64,000 bases of DNA, from the NCBI GenBank assembly GCA_030737835.1, contig JAUJYN010000046.1, forward strand, positions 482,592 through 546,591, written 5' to 3'. Below are positions 12,350-25,000 of this stretch, one piece after another (the stretch's first letter is position 1; each line of letters begins with the position of its first letter). The position numbers and the translations under genes are program-made. Below the pieces are notes generated by a model. The model did not search any database. It had not been told where the DNA came from and worked only from the letters and a program-made list of their open reading frames with translations. The DNA comes from Acorus gramineus. Taxonomy: Eukaryota; Streptophyta; Magnoliopsida; Acorales; Acoraceae.

Positions 12350-12475
12350 CACTAGCTGCCGCCTCCCCCCCCCCCCCCCCCCCCGATCTGACGGTCGCGG
12401 AGAGACCATGTCAAACCGAGTCTAGCCACGTATGTGCGACAAGCGAGTTTAGCCACGTATGTGCGACAAGTTTAG
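12350..12475. repeat. Poly-C run and a 27-bp tandem duplication
   Basis: A C homopolymer lies at about 12366-12384. Shortly after, TAGCCACGTATGTGCGACAA occurs twice in tandem (about 12423-12470). Confidence 0.7.
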
Positions 12476-12529
12476 ATGGGAACGAGTCACCCTCTCACGC
12501 CCATATACGTGGTCGAATAAAGACCACAC

Positions 12530-13345
12530 TTCCTCCAAGGGTGATGCTGCTTGGACTGTTCAAGCCAGAGGAAGTAGGGGAACCCCAAAGGGTGACGCCG
12601 CTAGCCAGTTCAAGCCAAGGGGGACCCACACTGAATCCCAAAGGGTGACGCCGCCAATCGGCTCAAGCTAGAGGTATAGACTGAATCCCAAAGGGTGATG
12701 CCGCTTGCCGATTCAAGCGAGGGATATAGACCAAATCCCAAAGGGTGATGCCGCCTAGCCGGTTCAAGCCAGGGATAGCTTGGAAGATCCCCTCTTAGGG
12801 AGACGCCGTTCGGACCACTCCAGCCAAAGGGAGTAAATTTACCCGTAGGATGACACCGCGCAGCTAGCTCAAGCCAGGGGAAAACCCTATCCAATGGAAA
12901 GGTGCCGCACAATCAGCTCTAACCAAGGATGCATACCGGGCTCTCGTAGGCTAGCACCATACAGTCAGCTTAAGTCAGGTCACAGACCAAATTCCTCACG
13001 GCTATACCACCATAACAATCCAAGCTAATGGATATGCAAGCCGACCCCCAGAAGGCAATGCTGCAAAGACAACTCAAGCAGGGGGCAAACCGAAATCCTG
13101 TTGGGAAGGCACCATGAAGGCAGCCAAGGCTGGGACGGAACAAGTCCACCTGTTGGGCTAACGTCATCCCACGGTTCGGGCCACTAACACATGGTCCAAT
13201 CCCTCATGACCACGCCTTCAACGGTTCACGTCAGAGGGAAGGCCAACCCCAGAAAAACCATGCCCTAGGAAAGGCAAGGGTTAGGGGGCAATTCACTGCT
13301 TGGAAGGCAAGGCCACATTATGGTTATAGCCAAAGGGACGACCGA
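12530..13345 (+). repeat. 3'-UTR minisatellite, ~51-bp unit, about 16 decaying copies
   Basis: The core AAAGGGTGA(C/T)GCCG followed by (A/G)NTCAAGCCAGGG recurs at roughly 12537, 12590, 12642, 12693, 12750, 12799, 12846, 12897, 12946, 13001, 13051, 13103, 13156, 13206, 13250 and 13305. That is a mean spacing of about 51 bp. Early copies are well conserved and later ones drift. It lies just after the polyprotein end, where Tat elements are known to carry hypervariable tandem repeats that can seed satellites. Confidence 0.8.
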
Positions 13346-13356
13346 CTAGTCCTTGG

Positions 13357-14567
13357 TGTCGGTATTGAAAAGGCGCGTGGGGCGTGGTTGGTCCTTGGAC
13401 TTGGGCTTGGTTCGTCTCACAATGAATCGGATCACCGCCCGGTGGGGGTCACTTCTTGGATGGCCCGCCAAGCCTCCCAAAATGACCGGATTGGTGTGAT
13501 TGCCACCTACTTTCTCGAAAAGCAGGAAAAGTTGGTGTTTGCTATTAATGGGCTCATGGAGTAGATTATGTGGGTCCTCTTTGAGACACGACCGGTTGTA
13601 CATAGAGGTGAAAATGGAGAATCCTTTCTACTTGATAAGAACTTGAAAAGGGCTGTTGAAAATGTGAGAGGGTGCCAATTACTTGAACCAAGCTGTCTGG
13701 GTGGGGACGGCTGGTTTGGGAGAGGCGCCTGGTGCCTGGTTCTTTGGTTTTGGAAATTTGGGCAGAATCTAGGTAGGAAATTGGTTTAGGCTTGGCTAGG
13801 GTTAAAACGAGGTTTAACCAAGGGTTTAGAGAGGGTTTATGGAGAGTGGAATTTGGTGGAAAATGGGTTTCCTTCTCTCAAATAAGGATTTCTCTCTCCC
13901 AAAGGGGTTTTGAAGTGGCTTGATAGGGTGTATTGGTGAATGCTATTTGTGGATTGTGGTGTGTTGATGATGTGATGATATGTTGAAAAGGTTTTGATCC
14001 AACCCTATTTATAGTAAAAATAATGCAAGGGAGTTACCTCTGGACAATAGAATGAATTGGATAATAGACTGGTTGATTAGATTCCCTATTAGATCTTTGT
14101 GTTCTGTGATTTTGTCGGCGGCTACTTGATCTTAGCCATCGGACATGGGGTGGCTAGGTTTAACAACCCACCTTGAACCCACCTTGCATCATTACCTGTC
14201 ATATGTCCTATCTCTGACAAGTGGTGGTTTGGGACGGTTACTAGGTTGAAGCCGTCAAAGATGGGCGGCTAAAATCAACAAACCATTGCAATGATCAATC
14301 ATTAAATACCAACTTTATGTCCCATCCCTGGGAAGCGGTTGGGGGGTGGTTTGTTACTTCTAGCCATCGGTGGAAGGGCAGCTAGTTTGGAGTAGCCGTC
14401 CTGCTTCTGGCCATCGGATTTTCTAAATGTTGGGCCAGGTTTTCTTTCTTGTTTTTCCCTCTAGTTTCTTTAAGGTGTTTTCTATTTAATCCAAATGTGG
14501 TCATTTAAAATATGTTACTTGAAGTAAATTTTATTTTATTTGGATGGTCAAATTTGGGGTATCTACA
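13357..14567 (-). mobile_element. 1.2-kb solo LTR, minus orientation
   Basis: On the minus strand it begins TGTAGATACCCCAAATTTGA, a start typical of Tat-group LTRs, and ends ...CCGACA. On the plus strand it runs from TGTCGG to TCTACA. A probable 5-bp TSD, CTTGG at 13352-13356 and CTTCG at 14568-14572, matches at 4 of 5 positions. A TATA box (ACTATAAATAGG, minus strand, near 14010) lies about 550 nt from its 5' end. It interrupts the Tat 3' UTR. The ORFs in it have no family resemblance. Confidence 0.65.
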
Positions 14568-14964
14568 CTTCGGTATATCACTCTCGATACTAACCCGATC
14601 TACATGAAATGGTGATAGGACTACGTCGCATGGCTGTCTTAAACTTTTCATCATACGAACGCATGGGGGCAAGTTGCATCAAGCGATTAAAAACCCTACT
14701 CCTTCGTAGTTGAAACACGCCCCCGTCACTTGGGACGTAACAGGGGATGACACAACTACGACTAAACTAGTGAGGAATCAAACATGAACGATTTGGCCGG
14801 GAATTCAAACTCAGCTACGATGCAAGTTTTGAAAAAACCCCTTCTCAAAACTCAGATGGGATTCATAATGTTTCAACATTGATTACAAAAGGGAGAGAAA
14901 AAGGGGAGAGAGAGAGGGCGGTAGCGAACTACCACCCTCGTCGAGCACCACTAGGACGATAACG

Positions 14965-17900
14965 TGTCACGCCCCAGGCGTCCCCGAGACGTGACAATAA
15001 TAAATAAGATATCAGCTATAAATACCTGAGGTCAATAAGGACACCAACAACAATACACAAGGCGTCAAAGCAAGATAAAGATAACTGACTGAAAAGCGGA
15101 AGCATAATATATAACAATGTCTGTAAATCAAAAACATTATTACAGACCCGAATACACAATCAATGTCCTGTGGAAGCCAAGTCTAGACCAAAGAAAATAC
15201 AACCTGTGCCACATGCACGATTTACAAAGCATAAAAGACTCTAGGAATGCTGACGACAGCCTCGCACTCGCCACCCGCCGGCAGAACGCTCCACGCCCAT
15301 AAGACCACGCCACAGGAAAGCTCCAGCTCCACGCCCAACACTGCCCCTGAAAAGAAACAGTATGCGAGGGGTGAGCTACAAGCTCAGTGAGTGGCTGGAA
15401 ACCAATCACCATTCTACAGATCAATACATAAATCAGTTCCCTTTTTCCAAGGAAAAACATGGAAAGAAACCCAATGATCACTGGGTCACGTGGCGGCGCG
15501 ACCAACCTCACCCCCACCCTCAGTCCCGAAGGGAGTCTTTTGGGACTAATGGGGAGAGACCATACCGTCTGTCGAAGAGACCCGGATTTACTGGTCTAGG
15601 GACCATGCCGTCGGTCGAAGAGACCCGGAGTTACTGGTCCACTCAACACTACTGGATCATCTACATCTAGATAAACGCCCATCGATGTCCCTCAACATCG
15701 ATCACAAGACTGGACTCAACATCTATGGGAACGGTCGAACAACGAATGGGTCACGATGGATGCGTCTTCGCCTCATCCACACCCTCACTCTTGCAAGGAG
15801 GAAACTTGGGACTTTGGGAGAGACTTAGACTGCTCTACACCCCTGGTCCACTAGTAGCCTCTCCCACCCTCGTAGCCTCCGCCTAGTCCTCTGACAGGTA
15901 TAGCCAATGCCGGGGAGTTCCTACATCGGATCCAACGAAGGGGAGAACAATTCCACACTCGCGACATCATTCAATAACCAACCTCAGATTATTTATAGCC
16001 TCTAAGTGGCAGCAACTACACAAACCAGTGGGTCGCTCATCGTCAACCCACTACACCCTCACCCTCACCCTCAAAATGGTGACATGGTCTTTTGGGACTG
16101 ACTAGGCTGTTGATCACCCTTGGTCCACCGATAGCCTCTCCTCCACACCGTAGCTCGCCTGGTCTACTCCCACATTCAGCACAGTCCGAAACCAAATTAG
16201 GAGGTGCCTACTGATGGGAGCCCTCTGTCAGGACGGCCTGTCTAACGCTGAGGAGTCCCTACACGGATCCAACGAAGGGAAGAGAAACAGCCTACCCACA
16301 CGCATGCGATCCTCTTGGATCCGTCGACATCGCTTCCTAACATTTCTAATGACATGAATTCTTCAGAATTCCTCCAGGGCGCATAACTAAGATGCGGGGA
16401 AGCATATATTATAACCACAAGGTTAAAATATTATCTAAGGCATGTTAATAATCATATGCTCGCATTTGATTTAAATAAATTAAACTAAATGGGAACATGC
16501 ATAGGTCGGGGCTTTCGAATCAAGGGGCAAGGTGCCTAAACATGCATGGGCCGCTATACATGATATAAGGGTGCATATCCCTAACATGCAAAGCCTAGGG
16601 TGGCATGGATACTACATAATAATCATGCATGCATAGATCGAGGCTCTTAAGTACAGGTCATGGTGTCCAGGCATGTACAGGCCTCTATACATGATGTATA
16701 GGTGCATATCCCTAGCATACAAGTCTAGGGTGGCATGCATAGCATCATATTGATCATATAAGGGTGCATGCATAGCATCTACATATAATAGCTAGGGGAC
16801 CCCATCGATGCGCGACGCGCGTCTACGCGGGTCGAGCGCATCCCTAGAGAGGGGGGGGGGGGATTGGAATCAAACCACTCACCTTATGACCCGGGACCTC
16901 GCGCATCCCATCCGACGAGATCTGCAAGGTAGGGGCATCCAACTGGTGAGAAACAACACAATTTATACAAAGAAATTATTAGAAATACCCCATACTCGGA
17001 CAAGCATGCATACGGGCTCGCACGCATGCGAGCACGCACGTACGCACGCGAGTCCGAGTGCCCCGACACCTACCCGAACACTTGGGCAGCCACACGCATG
17101 GCCCCCCGCACGCGCACGCACGAATGCGCACGCACGCACGCACCCCAACACCATCGGCGCACTGCCACGCGCCTGCCCGCATGCCCAGACGCGCTGTCGC
17201 ATGCACTGCACGCCCAGCCCGCGCCCCTCGCGCAGCACCTCGCGCACGCCCCAGCACGCGCACGCACGCCCATGCACGCACGCGCGTGCACTGGTCCCCT
17301 ACCCCGCGTCCAGGCGCCCTGCCACGCGCGCGCACGCTCGCGCGCACGCCCGCGCGCACTCCCGCGAGCACCCAGGCGCGAGCACTCCCGCGAGCACCCG
17401 CGCGCACGCACCCGGGCGCGACTGCGCCCGCCAGCGCCTGCCTGCGCCCGCCTGCTCGCGCCTGCGCGTAGACCGCGCCTAGCGCGCGCCCAGCCCATTC
17501 CAACCCCATTTTAACCCTTCCGAACCCCTCACACACACCCTAACACATCTACCCAACATGCATGACCTTCCCACAACCCCTTAAGCCCTAAAAATCCAAG
17601 AAAAGAAGGGGAGGAGCTCACCTTGGAGGGGGAACAAAAGGGGGAGGTTCGGGGGCCCTCGACGCACCCGCGACCACCTCAACCGCCACCACCAACACCA
17701 CCGCCTCCTCGGCCTCTCCTCAGCCTCCTCCTCAGCTGAGAATCAGGGGGGGGGGGATTCATGCAAAGAGAGCTTGAGAGGGGAGAAGACAAGCAACAAC
17801 ACACTTGCACAACTCTCTCTTCTTCCTTCACCATCTCCATCTCATTGAGGCTTTTAACCAAACACATGGGGGGTGTGTTTGCAAGAGAGAAAGAGAGGCA

Positions 17901-18430
17901 AGAAAAGCTACTCGTGGGATTTGGGAGGGGACAGAGAGAAGATATTTATCACAAATATCTTAAGAGGGGAAAAGACTTAGTCGCCCTTTGACTTGAAATT
18001 TTTTGCATGCTTTACTGGAACAACCATAACTTCCTCGATATAGCTCCGAATTGCACAATTTCAAGACCAATGGAAAGCTAAGAAGATTATCTACAACTTT
18101 CATGTTTATGTCATGATCAAATAATCTCTCCAGCTAATCCAAAATTAGAGATAAACATCAAGCAGGGCTACTGCCAGAATTTCCATCCCCGGGGTATACT
18201 TGGAAAAATACCCATAACTTTTACTACAAGAATCCAGTTGATCTATTTCTACTTCTGTACGAAAGCTAACTCAAAACTGGAAATCTCATAGTAAACTCAT
18301 ATTTAAACCTCTTCATCTTGGATTTTAACAAAATCAAATCCAAATACCAAATCTGGAATACATAACTTCGAAAAAAAAATTATGTACCCAAATTTTCAAA
18401 CAGAGCGCTCCAAATGACATAGGCACAAAA
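14965..18430 (-). mobile_element. Tekay-type solo LTR, subfamily A, copy A1
   Basis: A 3466-bp LTR running from TGTCACGCCCC to ...GGCACAAAA on the plus strand, flanked by the perfect 5-bp TSD TAACG (14960-14964 and 18431-18435). The expected terminal CA is mutated to AA. The sense orientation is minus. In sense order it carries a splice-donor-like site CCAAG/GTGAGC (17621/17622), a GC-rich tract (about 16995-17495), an acceptor TTGCAG, a 39-nt micro-exon (16883-16921) and a donor AG/GTGAGTGG. The PBS and internal region are absent, so it is a solo LTR. Overlapping long ORFs on both strands in the GC tract are spurious. It lies inside the Tat antisense ORF. Confidence 0.9.
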
Positions 18431-19641
18431 TAACGGCAGTGGGCTGGGAGCTCCGGGTACATCCCTGGGCTGAAGCCCTCCTCTGCATCAACAGAGTCTG
18501 GGTGACCCTCTGGTAGATTAGCGGAGTCCCATCCTTGATGGAAACTCCTGGTGCGAGTCACCCTCAACCCGGCGTCCACCTGACACTAGCGGTCACCTTC
18601 AGATGCTTCCCGCTCCAATGCGCGAGACTGCCAGTACGTAGCTGAGCGCTAGAAGTAGTCACGCTCGGTCTGGAGTAGAGATTCATGCGTCACCGCCAGC
18701 ACCGTCGCCTCAACACGAGCAAGGGCATCTGATGACCACATCCTTGGGCCATGGACAGGGGTCACAGGAACCACCTCCTCCACGTCGTCAAAGTCCTACT
18801 CAGCGTCGTTGTTCGCCTTGTCTCCCTCATCCCTAGAAGAGGATTTAGGATTCGACCGTGGGCGATGACTACCCGCCTGGGACAAACTCTCACCTCCTAG
18901 TGATCTCCGTGCGCAGCATAAGGCCAACAGCCCATTGGCGTTGGCCATCGGAGTGCACATATGGATCAACATTGGGAAGGACGAAACCTAGACGAAGCTC
19001 TGGAGGGCGGGCAGCACTGTTTCCTCCATAAAACGGACCCGAGGCCCAGGCAGCTTATTCCAAGGTCGACGCATCTTGCATGCTACAATACCATGCACGT
19101 AAAGATCAAGAAAAATAAAAAAAGAAGAAGAAAAAGGAAAAAGGGGGCAACCACGTGCGAATACTTATGAAGGGTCCCGAACCTCGTCGGTACGGGCAGT
19201 GTCCCATCTATTAGGCACCGCCACACCCCTCCAAGAGCGACCACCTCCTCCTTCCACCTATGGTCGATGTCGGGTAGCTCGGACAGGGTGGGCCAGCGTC
19301 CGTTCATGATGAAGTAGAAGCAGCACTTCTCGTATGGGCACATTGCAAAGCGGTAGTAGTACATGACCTTGGCGAGCCCGAGGCCGTACCCCCTCATAAC
19401 ATTGAGGTACAACGCCACGTGGAGGACGTTCGGGTGCACCTAAAGCGGTGCAAGCCCAAAACAAGCGAGGAAGATTGAAATAAGAGGATGGAGGGGGAGA
19501 TGAATGATCGAAAGGTGGTGGTGTGAGACATACACCTCGCACAGACGGAGCCCGCTCGCACAAACGGAGTCCCTCTCCATCCTCGACCTAAGGGTCGTAT
19601 CGGACCCTCCACTTGGAAATACCCCTCGGTAGAGCAGCCAT
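18431..19641 (-). pseudogene. Antisense ORF of the Tat element (decayed, with one likely intron)
   Basis: Opposite to pol in the 3' region of the Tat element, where this lineage carries an extra antisense gene of unknown function. A start at ATG 19641 reads MAALPRGISKWRVRYDP, then meets TAG. A likely intron ends CCGCTTTAG at 19441. The next exon (19440 down to about 19165) reads VHPNVLHVALYLNVMRG..., continues through YYYRFAMCPYEKCCFYF, and ends near RWKEEVVALGGVW. This is a pattern like the gypsy-associated antisense proteins. Further down (about 18960-18431) another frame gives a charged, probably coiled-coil stretch (DALARVEATVLAV, SRALEREASEGDR) broken by three stops. Its 3' end is cut off by the A1 LTR. 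The family assignment rests on pattern recognition only. Confidence 0.6.
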
Positions 19642-20130
19642 TACGATCGAACAAAGAAAAAGAACAGGAACAAAAGGAAGAGAGAAATTGAGAGGCCGAG
19701 CAGCCCCTTCCTCCCCTTCTTATAGTGCCAGTAGTGACCGTCCCGAGTTCTAAGCGCCCCCTTACCGTTCAACACGCTCATTAATGCTGATCGAGCATTA
19801 ATCTGCCTCGGAACAGTACGACGGGCCTCCTGAACGACGGCTCGATAACAGTTAACTAGGGGATGGGCGTTAATCCACCTCGGGAACCCTCAGGTCAACG
19901 AGATGACATTCGGCGCGACAAGACGACTTAACTCCCCTCGAGAACCATAGTCTTGACTGACAGGTGGATCGACATATGTCATCCCGTCAGAACCCCACGA
20001 GCCGCCGTGAATAAAAAGAACACACAAGGATCAATGAACATTCCTCCCAATCGACTTGCACTGCCAAACACGTGTTGCCTCAGGTATATTTTTCCCACTC
20101 AACAGGAGGATCATCGATCCAAATCGGATG

Positions 20131-20146
20131 AAAAAAAGGGGGCTTC
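20131..20146 (+). other. Polypurine tract of the Tat element
   Basis: AAAAAAAGGGGGCTTC lies directly before the LTR start TGTAGGACCC. It would prime plus-strand DNA synthesis. Confidence 0.75.
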
Positions 20147-20870
20147 TGTAGGACCCAAAAATGAGGCCCACTAACTATGCTCCACGTACCAACGGCCCAT
20201 GACCCGATTGACAAGGGGCCCACGGCCCGCATCACCCACCATAAGCAGATCCAGCCCTTTAACTCTTCAGTGCCCAACGACCAAGCATCATTCCAAGTCA
20301 GTAAATCCATAACTTAATTTTGAAATCAGGGACTATCAATTGTTGATTATCTAAATCTACACAAATATATTAAATCCAGAGTTAGCATGTAACTGATCCT
20401 CTAGGATCAGAATAATATATCCTGGATGTGGAATTAATCACAAATTGATCCAGAGGATCCCAACAAATTAAGTGTATTTATCAAGGAATAGTGACTGCAG
20501 ATCTTGCAAATCCCACAAATGACACATAATTGATCCCCAAGAATCTGGGATCCCATCCCATCTGTTTGATGGGAAAAGGATTCCCAAAGGATTCTAGGGT
20601 TTGACCAAAAACACTATAAATATGGAACAATTATCCCTACTGAAATAGGTGAGAAATTCTTTTTTACAATAACCCTAATTGTGCATTCTACTGACTTGAG
20701 CATTGGAGGGTCTTTCGCTAGTAACCCCCAACCCTGTTTCCGACAACGTTCGAGGAGAATGAGTGTCAGCAACACCAAGGAAGTATTCGGGAGGAGCGGA
20801 GCAGATGGATCCTGACAACCCAAACCCGATTCGTCACTTTTTGCCCCCTCCAAATTCTTTAGTAAACATT
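20147..20870 (+). repeat. 3' LTR of the Tat element (right end approximate)
   Basis: Starts TGTAGGACCCAAAAATGAGG after the polypurine tract. A TATA box (CACTATAAATATGG) lies near 20611 and the U5-like signature TGACTTGAGCATTGGAGGGT near 20690, as in Tat-group LTRs. The LTR at 58784 shares this order. The 3' end and TSD are not clear. Confidence 0.65.
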
Positions 20871-22037
20871 TTTTTATTTTTAAAGTACCGCATATAGTTT
20901 GAAACATGATCATTTACATTTTCTTTTTTCCCATCAGTGTCAGTTTGCAAACCTTATACGGGTTGTTTGTTAAAAGGAGATTCTGTTTGTTTTTCATTTT
21001 GTATATTATTGTTAATTAATAAATCTCTCCCATCCATGCGTGTTCTTCAAAATCGGGTAACGTGAATTCTGAAAAATCCAATTGCTCACAAAATGATCCG
21101 TGCATTGGTGCATGTGTATATCAATTTACATGTTTATCAAACCCGGTTGACTGTCATGTCCGGTTCAATTTATAAAATATTAGATTTAATGCATCACCGT
21201 CTTATGAAGAGCATCAATCTATGTTGACCATAGAATAATGTTTTATTGTTTCAAGTATTCCTTAGATATGTGTTATGAATTAATTTTTGAGCATCTTAAT
21301 ATTTCAGTAGTACTTCTCTTCGTAGATATTTTATGTGTCCCTACATGATTATATTGGTCCTAGAAGGACCATGCAAAAATCATTAATATTACATGTCTCT
21401 GTGGGACTGTGTAAAATTATTATGATTACATGAGTCCCTGAAGCACCATACAAAAGTTATAATAACATATACCCCTGAAAGACTATAAAATAAATAATGG
21501 CTATTTGTGTCCCCGTAGGACCATACACCCAGCAGAAACATGTAAAAATTCTTTTGGTTATTTTGTTCACGACTTCATTTGAAAGATATGATTAAAAGTG
21601 TCCTTGAAGGACTATATACAATTTTGTTATCCCTAAAGGACTATACAAAAATAATGACTACTTGTCCCTACGGAACCAAAGAAAAATTATGATATATTTT
21701 TGTTCGGATCCTTGAAGGATTAAAACAAAAAGATTTATGTACTTAGCAAAACCTGTAAAAAAATTATGAAGAGGATTTAAATATAAGTATCTCATTAACA
21801 AAGGTCCACCGATCATTATGCCTCAAATATTCTCCAGTTGTAGTAATATTGAGAGCATCAATTTTATATATTCTCATTGTCGAACAACGATTTGAAGAAA
21901 AATCATGTAACCCAACTCATTGGTGTAGCATCATTGCTTGAAGAAAATGAATTTTATTTTATTTTCGTCATGGAAGTTGTGATCAAGAATGATGAGATCA
22001 TGATTTATGTAGTTGAAAGTACAACAATCATAGAGTT
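20871..22037. other. AT-rich sequence, probably decayed copia 5' region
   Basis: No ORF or domain is recognisable. It directly joins the copia remnant once A2 is removed, so it may be its gag/leader region. No copia 5' LTR (TGTTGTGAATATTG) is present. It contains a dispersed short repeat (next entry). Confidence 0.4.
21320..21730. repeat. Degenerate ~50-bp repeat with core GTCCCTGAAGGACCATA
   Basis: Variants of GT(C/T)C(C/T)(T/C)(G/T)(A/T)AGGACCATA followed by CAAAAAT(T/A)AT recur near 21355, 21395, 21432, 21470, 21510, 21600, 21635, 21665 and 21710. The core is self-complementary around CCTNNAGG. Related shorter matches sit at about 28300-28370. Confidence 0.55.
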
Positions 22038-22042
22038 TGTAA

Positions 22043-25000
22043 TGTCACGCCCCAGGGCGGCCGTCCCCGAGACATGGTAATAATGAATATCAGCTATCAA
22101 TACCTGATGTCAATAAGGACACCAACAACAATACACAACGCGGCAAAGCAAGATAATGATAACTGACTGAAAAGCGGAAGCATAACATATAACAATGTCT
22201 GTAAATCAAAAACATTATTACAGACCCGAATACACAATCAATGTCCTATGAAAGCCAAGTCTAGACCAAAGAAAATACAACCTGTGCCACATGCATGATT
22301 TACAAAGCATAAAATGACTCTAGGAATGCTGACAGCCTCGCACTCGCCATCCGCCGGAAGAACGCTCCACGCCCATAAGACCACGCCACAGGAAAGCTCC
22401 AGCTCCACGCCCAACACTGCCCCTGAAAAGAAACAGTATGCGAGGGGTGAGCTACAAGCTCAGTGAGTGGCTGGAAACCAATCACCATTCTACAGTTCAA
22501 TACATAATCAATTTCCTTTCAAGGAAAACATGGGTAGAAACCCATGGATAACTGGGTCACGCGACGGCGCGACCAACCTCACCCCCACCCTCACTCCCGG
22601 AGGGAGTCTTTTGGGACTTATGGGGAGAGACCATATCGTCGGTCGAAGAGACCCGGATTTACTGGTCTAGAGACCATACCGTCGGTCGAAGAGACCCGGA
22701 TTTACTGGTCTACTCAACACTACTGGATCATCTACATCTAGATAATCGCCCAACGATGTCCTTCAACATCGATCACGAGACCGGACCCAACAACTATGGG
22801 AACGGTCGAACAACGAATGGGTCACGAGGCGACGTGTCTTCGCCTCATCCACACCCTCACTCCTGAAAGGAGACATCTTGGGACTTTGGGAAGAGACTTA
22901 GACTGCTCTACACCCCTGGTCCACCGGTAGCCTCTCCCACCCTCGTGGCCTCCGCCTAGTCCTCTGACAGGTATAGCCAACGCCGGGGAGTTCCTACATC
23001 GGATCCAACGAAGGGAGAACGATTCCATGCTCGCGACATCATTCATTAACCCTCTCCCGGGTAGTATCTACAACCCGATCTCCTCAACTCACTGCTCTAC
23101 ACCCTTGGTCCGCCAGTAGCCCTTTCCCACCCTCGTGGCCTCCACCTAGTCCACTCCCACCATCCGTACTGTCCGACACATCGGAGGCACCTACGGACGG
23201 GAGCCCTCTGTCAGGTACAGCCAACGCCGGGGAGTTCCTACATCGGATCCAACGAAGGGGAGAACGATCCCATGTTCGCAAAGCGAAACCCAAAGGAAAA
23301 CAACCACTCTCGATACTCGCTTATCGGGATATCACACACATGCATAACAACAAGCAACACACTCATATTAACCTTAAAGTAGTCATAGTCCCTAAACGGG
23401 AGTAACTACACAAGTTAGTGGGTCGTAACATCGCCGATCCACCCCACGCTCACCCTTTAGGGTGTCATGGGTCTCTTGGGATTGACTAGACCGCTCTCTA
23501 CCGCTGGTCTACCCGGTAGCCCTTTCCCACCCTTGTGGCCTCCACGTAGTCCACTCCAACTACCAGTACTGTTCGACACATCGGAGGTACCTACGGACGG
23601 GAGCCCTCTGTCAGGTACAGCCAACGCCGGGGAGTTCCTACATCGGATCCAACCAAAAGGGAGAAGACAGCCTACTCACGCGCGTACGATCCTGTTGGAT
23701 CTGTCGACAACGATTTCTAACACTATTAATGACATGAATTCTCAAGAATTCCTCCAAGGCGCATAACTAAGATGCGGGGAAACCTATATTATAACCACAA
23801 GGTTATAATATTCTCTAAGGTATGCTTACAACAATATAATCACATCATCCCATCTTGATTTAAATAAATTAAACTAAATGGGAACATGCATAGGTCAAGG
23901 CTTCCTAGCATGAAACATGGTGTCTAAGCATGCATAGGCCTCTATACATGATGTATGGGTGCATATCCCTAGCATACAAGTCTAAGGTGGCATGGATATA
24001 TCATATTTATCATGCATGCATAGCGTTTACATATCATAGCTAGGGGAGCCCATCGATGCGCGACGCGCGCCTATGCGGGTCGAGCGCATCCCTAGAGAGG
24101 GGGAGGGGAGGGGGATTGGAATCAAACCACTCACCTTATGACCCGGGACCTCGCGCATCCCATCCGACGAGATCTGCAAGGTAGGGGCATCCAACTGGTG
24201 AGAAACAACACAATTTACACATAGAAATCATTAGAAATACCCAATACTCGGACAAGCATGCATACGGGCTCACACGCATGCGAGCACACACGTACGCACG
24301 CGAGTCCGAGTGCCCCGACACCTACCCGAACCCTCGGGCAGCCACACGCATGGCCCCCCGCACGCGCACGCACGAATGCGCACGCACGCACGCACCCCAG
24401 CACCATCGGCGCACTGCTGCACGCCTGCGCACGTTCGCGCCCGCCCGCGAGCACTGCGCGCCCAGCCCACGCGCCCTCGCGCAGCACCCCGCGCACGCCC
24501 CAGCACGCGCATGCACGCGCGCGAGCACTGGTCCCCATCCCCGCGCCAAGGTGCACTGCCCCGTGCGCGCACTCTCGCGCGCGCCCGCGCGCACTCCCGC
24601 GCACACTCCCGCTCGCGCCAGCACCCACGCGCCCACTCCGCGCGCACCCGCGCACCCGCACGCGTCTGCGCGCCTGCCAGACGACCCGAAACACTCGCCC
24701 AGCCAACCCTTACCCCTTTTTAACCCTCCCCAACCCCTCACACACATCCTAACACATCTACCCAACATGCATGACCCTCCCAACCAACCCTAAGCCATAA
24801 AAACCAAGAAAAGGAGGGGAAAGGCTCACCTTTGGAGGGGAAATGAGAGGGGGAGGCTCGGGGGCCCTCGACGCACCCGCGACCACCTCAACCACCACCA
24901 CCACCTCAGCCCTCCTCAGCCCCTCCTCAGCCTCCTCCTTGGCTAAAAATCAGGGGGGGGGGAGGATCATGATATGAGAGCTTGAGATAGAGGAGAACAA

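Larger units (their letters stand above)
11668..20870 (+). mobile_element. Tat-type Ty3/gypsy element, 3' part only, broken by two LTR insertions
   Basis: In order on the plus strand: C-terminal integrase remnant (11668-12157), a 3' UTR with a ~51-bp minisatellite, an antisense ORF (18431-19641), a polypurine tract (20131-20146) and a 3' LTR starting TGTAGGACCC at 20147. Removing the two nested LTRs (13357-14567 and 14965-18430) leaves about 3.3 kb between pol and the 3' LTR. A long 3' UTR with tandem repeats and an antisense ORF is characteristic of the Tat lineage (Ogre/Retand-like). gag, protease, RT and the 5' LTR are missing. The right end of the LTR is not resolved. Confidence 0.75.

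Noticed and set aside
12530-13345. Regularly spaced repeats reminiscent of a CRISPR array
   Set aside because: Degenerate tandem copies without unique spacers, in a plant retrotransposon 3' UTR.
16808-17536. Long overlapping ORFs rich in Arg/Ala/His/Pro on both strands (also at 24215-24793, 29949-31204, 43714-44487, 50601-51427, 54352-55094, 56543-57335, 62827-63972)
   Set aside because: They are open in several frames at once, have no domain, and coincide with the GC-rich alternating tracts in non-coding LTR sequence.
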